DNA of 17,036 nt from positions 1-17,036 of the forward strand of contig JBBITI010000056.1 of assembly GCA_037440885.1 (NCBI GenBank). The letters run 5' to 3'. The notes under the pieces are model-generated. The model had not been told where the DNA came from. It was given only the letters and a program-made list of their open reading frames with translations, and did not search any database. This document shows, in pieces, positions 14,844 through 17,036 of this stretch. Both the position numbers and the translations under genes were made by a program. This stretch comes from JBBITI01 sp037440885. Its GTDB lineage: Bacteria; Chloroflexota; Dehalococcoidia; Dehalococcoidales; UBA2162. The first letter of the stretch is position 1; every line of letters starts with the position of its first letter.

Positions 14844-16691
14844 TTAATAACCGGATTTCGCTTTCAGATCCCGATCGACCCAGACGTATTTAGCCCAGGC
14901 ATAGCTGTTGAGAATACCGACAGCGGTTTCGCCGCGATAGTTCTTCAACCACGGTTGCCATATCATGGTACCGGTCTGTGTCGGGGTGCAGATTATGTAG
15001 CATTCCTCGTAAACAACCGCCATAATACCCTTGTGGATTTTCGCGACCTCGGCATCGTTACCGGCGTTGAAGGCTTCCAGCATGAGATCTTTCCCTTTTT
15101 CCAACCGGCTGTCGACAATGTAGCTCAGGTTGTAACCACCACCACTGCCTTGAGTCGATACCATAGTACGGAAGGTGCCCGGGCTGGCGAACCCGGCAAA
15201 GAACATTTCATCGTAATCACGGGCGTTCCAGCGGACATTGTAAACACCGATTTCAATGGGTTGAATATTGAGAGTGACGTTAACCTTCGCCCACATGCGT
15301 TTAATGACCGCCAGATAGTCGATGTTGATTTCGTTATTCCAGGAGAAGATATTTGCCGTGAAACCATTGGGATACCCGGCATCGGAGAGCATTTTCTTGG
15401 CTTTTTCGGGGTCGTAAACGTACAGGTCTTTGATCACGTCAGAGCATTCGTCAAGCGGCAGATAGTTAGGTTTGAGGTCGATAAGCGGGGATATGGGAGC
15501 GCTGGGATAAACCGCTTTCCCCTGGTACATATCGTTGACAATACTCTTGTAATCGATCGCCTTGGTCAGAGCTTGCCGGACTGCCTTCTTACCCCAGGGA
15601 GCATCCTTCTTATCAGTCCGCATATGGATGTGACCGGGAGCAGTAGCACCCGGCAATTCACGGGTCTGGAGATCCTTACGGGTACCGGTGAGAGTTTTGG
15701 TATCATCGAGACCCTGAGCCATCATTGAGGCATCGATCTTTCCCGTCCGGATGGCAGACAAGAAGGTAGAACTGTCAGGAATGACGAAGACTTTAACTGA
15801 ATCGACGTACGGCAGTTGATCGCCTTTGCCCGGGCCGATTGGGTTCTTGTCCCAGTAGTTGGGGTTCCGGGTGAAGGTTAAAGTGCTACCGGAGACAAAG
15901 TCTTTCAGCATGAACGGACCCGTGCCGTGGGCTCGCCGCCAATCTCTCATATCGCCCCATCGGTCGATGACCTCTTTGGCAATTATACTGTTCCAGTCAA
16001 CACCAATCTGGGCGATCTGGTAGATGGAGTCGGCATCATTCGGGACGATCAGCTCAACAGTATACTTGTCAAGCGCTTTTATGGAGAGATTCTTGGTGAA
16101 GTAGGGATGGGCAATGAAGATATAGGAACTGGGAGCAGTACATAGCCGATTGTAGCTGTAGGCAACATCTGCAGCGGTGACTTCGCGTCCGTTGACCAAT
16201 TTGCTGGCTTCATTGGACGTATCCAGGCTGAAACGAACCCCTTTGCGCACCTGAAATACCCAGTGGTAGGGTTTGACCACTTCCCAGCTCTCGCAGATAG
16301 AGCCGACCTTGGAACTCCAGTTGTAGATACCATCTAAGGTCCAGGTCCATTTATTGGAACCATAACCTCCCGCGGCACCCTGGGTCCAGTCACCATTGAG
16401 CATCTCATCTCCGGTGAGATGACACGGCCAGGACCACCACGGTGGCGCGAAAGCTTCATCAAAGCTGTTCGGATCGGTCGTCGCTCTCAAATTCAGGATG
16501 CCGCCATACTTCGGTTTGTCAGTATCAACCGGGGGTGCGGTGGTAGTGGCGGCAGGTTTGGTAGTCGTCCCTGTCGGTTGTGTCGCGGTGGTGGTTTTGG
16601 TTGGTTCTGCGGTTTTACCGCAGGCCGCCGCCAGCATAGCCAGTAACAGGGATACGGCTACGACCGGCAGCGCACGCTTGAGCCAGATCAT
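14844..16691 (-). CDS. Family 5 ABC transporter substrate-binding lipoprotein, copy 2
   Basis: This complete 615-residue solute-binding protein of the peptide/nickel (SBP_bac_5) family captures a ligand outside the membrane and would deliver it to an ABC permease. The N-terminus MIWLKRALPVVAVSLLLAML leads to lipobox AAAC (C24), then a Thr/Pro/Ala linker (about 28-60). The binding domain includes WSSKVGSICESWEVVKPYHW, RKGVRFSLDTSNEASKLVNG, SYIFIAHPYFTKNL, GTGPFMLKDFVSGSTLTF, NPNYWDKNPIGPGKGDQLPY and VRQALTKAIDYKSIV. It is somewhat longer than typical DppA proteins (about 500-540), mainly through the linker and inserts. The ATG at 16691 has AAAGGAGG about 10 nt upstream. It is the closest relative in view of copy 1. 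No transporter partner is in the window. The ligand cannot be predicted. Confidence 0.94.
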   Translation of the reverse strand: MIWLKRALPVVAVSLLLAMLAAACGKTAEPTKTTTATQPTGTTTKPAATTTAPPVDTDKPKYGGILNLRATTDPNSFDEAFAPPWWSWPCHLTGDEMLNGDWTQGAAGGYGSNKWTWTLDGIYNWSSKVGSICESWEVVKPYHWVFQVRKGVRFSLDTSNEASKLVNGREVTAADVAYSYNRLCTAPSSYIFIAHPYFTKNLSIKALDKYTVELIVPNDADSIYQIAQIGVDWNSIIAKEVIDRWGDMRDWRRAHGTGPFMLKDFVSGSTLTFTRNPNYWDKNPIGPGKGDQLPYVDSVKVFVIPDSSTFLSAIRTGKIDASMMAQGLDDTKTLTGTRKDLQTRELPGATAPGHIHMRTDKKDAPWGKKAVRQALTKAIDYKSIVNDMYQGKAVYPSAPISPLIDLKPNYLPLDECSDVIKDLYVYDPEKAKKMLSDAGYPNGFTANIFSWNNEINIDYLAVIKRMWAKVNVTLNIQPIEIGVYNVRWNARDYDEMFFAGFASPGTFRTMVSTQGSGGGYNLSYIVDSRLEKGKDLMLEAFNAGNDAEVAKIHKGIMAVVYEECYIICTPTQTGTMIWQPWLKNYRGETAVGILNSYAWAKYVWVDRDLKAKSGY

Positions 16692-16894
16692 TGATTGTAT
16701 TCCTCCTTTCTTTTTACCCTCATGTAAGCAGTGGCATTTTTAAAGATCCCACTACTTTGAAGCATTATTAACCGGGACAACAAGGCTAAATTTACTTTCA
16801 ACCAGCAGTATTCCTGGCAATATTAATTACGGTACGGGCTTTACCTTGTTCATACAGTCACAGACTAGCTGGGTATGAATGTCTCGGACTAATG

Positions 16895-16923
16895 ATACTA
16901 ACACGCCATATACGAGTTGTCAA
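16895..16923 (-). promoter_or_regulatory. Promoter upstream of substrate-binding protein copy 2
   Basis: On the minus strand there is a perfect TTGACA (16918-16923), a 17-nt spacer and TAGTAT (16895-16900, 4 of 6). It begins 36 nt after the stop of the partial upstream gene. The leader would be about 197 nt, long enough for regulation. I see no recognised riboswitch in it, and a second, closer promoter cannot be excluded. Confidence 0.5.
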
Positions 16924-16958
16924 TCTGATTCAGGAAGGGTTGGGGCCGAAAACCTGAC

Positions 16959-17036
16959 TCAGGGGCGGTAGTTTTTAATGAAATCAGCCAGGGCAAACAC
17001 GTTTTCTACCCGGGACTCATCGGGGATACCAACATC
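16959..17036 (-). CDS. C-terminal 25 residues of an unidentified protein
   Basis: The minus strand reads DVGIPDESRVENVFALADFI followed by KNYRP and a TGA at 16959-16961. The frame stays open to the window edge and the residues look protein-like (helical ENVFALADFIKNYR). Too little is visible to name a family. Confidence 0.5.
   Translation of the reverse strand, partial: DVGIPDESRVENVFALADFIKNYRP

Noticed and set aside
16925..16962. Imperfect 10-bp inverted repeat at the end of the partial right-edge gene
   Set aside because: It has a mismatch, an 18-nt loop and no T run, and it overlaps the stop codon. Too weak to call a terminator.
1..17036. tRNA, rRNA, CRISPR, phage or transposon signatures
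   Set aside because: I looked through the intergenic stretches on both strands and saw no cloverleaf-type signals, regularly spaced repeats, transposase motifs or integrase genes.

Overview
The window reads as a stretch of bacterial chromosome at roughly 50% GC, mostly housekeeping genes on the minus strand. A run of ten Ns at 13794-13803 shows that it comes from a draft or metagenome assembly. Gene content suggests Chloroflexota, probably close to Dehalococcoidia. The pointers are a tiny DUF5679-type Cys-pair protein, a dnaG-rpoD pair, Thr/Pro-linked family 5 substrate-binding lipoproteins, and several genes that seem to be read from leaderless transcripts. The phylum is an inference. No rRNA, tRNA, CRISPR array, transposase or phage gene was seen.

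Region 1 (1-5841, all minus) is an information-processing block. In transcription order it is dnaX, ybaB/ebfC, recR, dnaG and the primary sigma factor rpoD, which runs off the left edge. dnaX-ybaB overlap by ATGA, and dnaG-rpoD are 3 nt apart. The ybaB-recR (188 nt) and recR-dnaG (130 nt) gaps are wider and carry possible internal promoters. dnaX and dnaG both have a TATAAT exactly 8 nt before the ATG and no Shine-Dalgarno sequence.

Region 2 (5915-7476, minus) holds a 72-residue zinc-ribbon protein with a strong leaderless-type promoter, a 46-bp near-perfect palindrome, a 46-residue DUF5679-type protein and an alpha/beta hydrolase.

Region 3 (7650-9156, plus) is comM/yifB, a Mg-chelatase-like AAA+ ATPase. 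It is broken by an apparent 11-nt deletion just before the Walker B motif.

Region 4 (9153-11719, minus) is a compact operon: aldo/keto reductase, a cysteine synthase family enzyme, then a Cys-rich YkgJ-type metal-binding protein. Its end overlaps the comM stop codon convergently.

Region 5 (11938-12506, plus) is a monocistronic lipoprotein with promoter and terminator.

Region 6 (12538-16923, minus) is a tandem pair of closely related family 5 (peptide/nickel-type) ABC substrate-binding lipoproteins. Each has its own promoter and terminator, and no permease or ATPase gene is visible. The downstream copy is interrupted by the assembly gap. The right edge (16959-17036) holds the C-terminus of an unidentified minus-strand protein.

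I found no convincing new multi-gene system. The points most worth a second look are the comM lesion, the leaderless promoter pattern, the palindrome that would bury a ribosome-binding site, and the duplicated binding proteins with shared leaders but different promoters.
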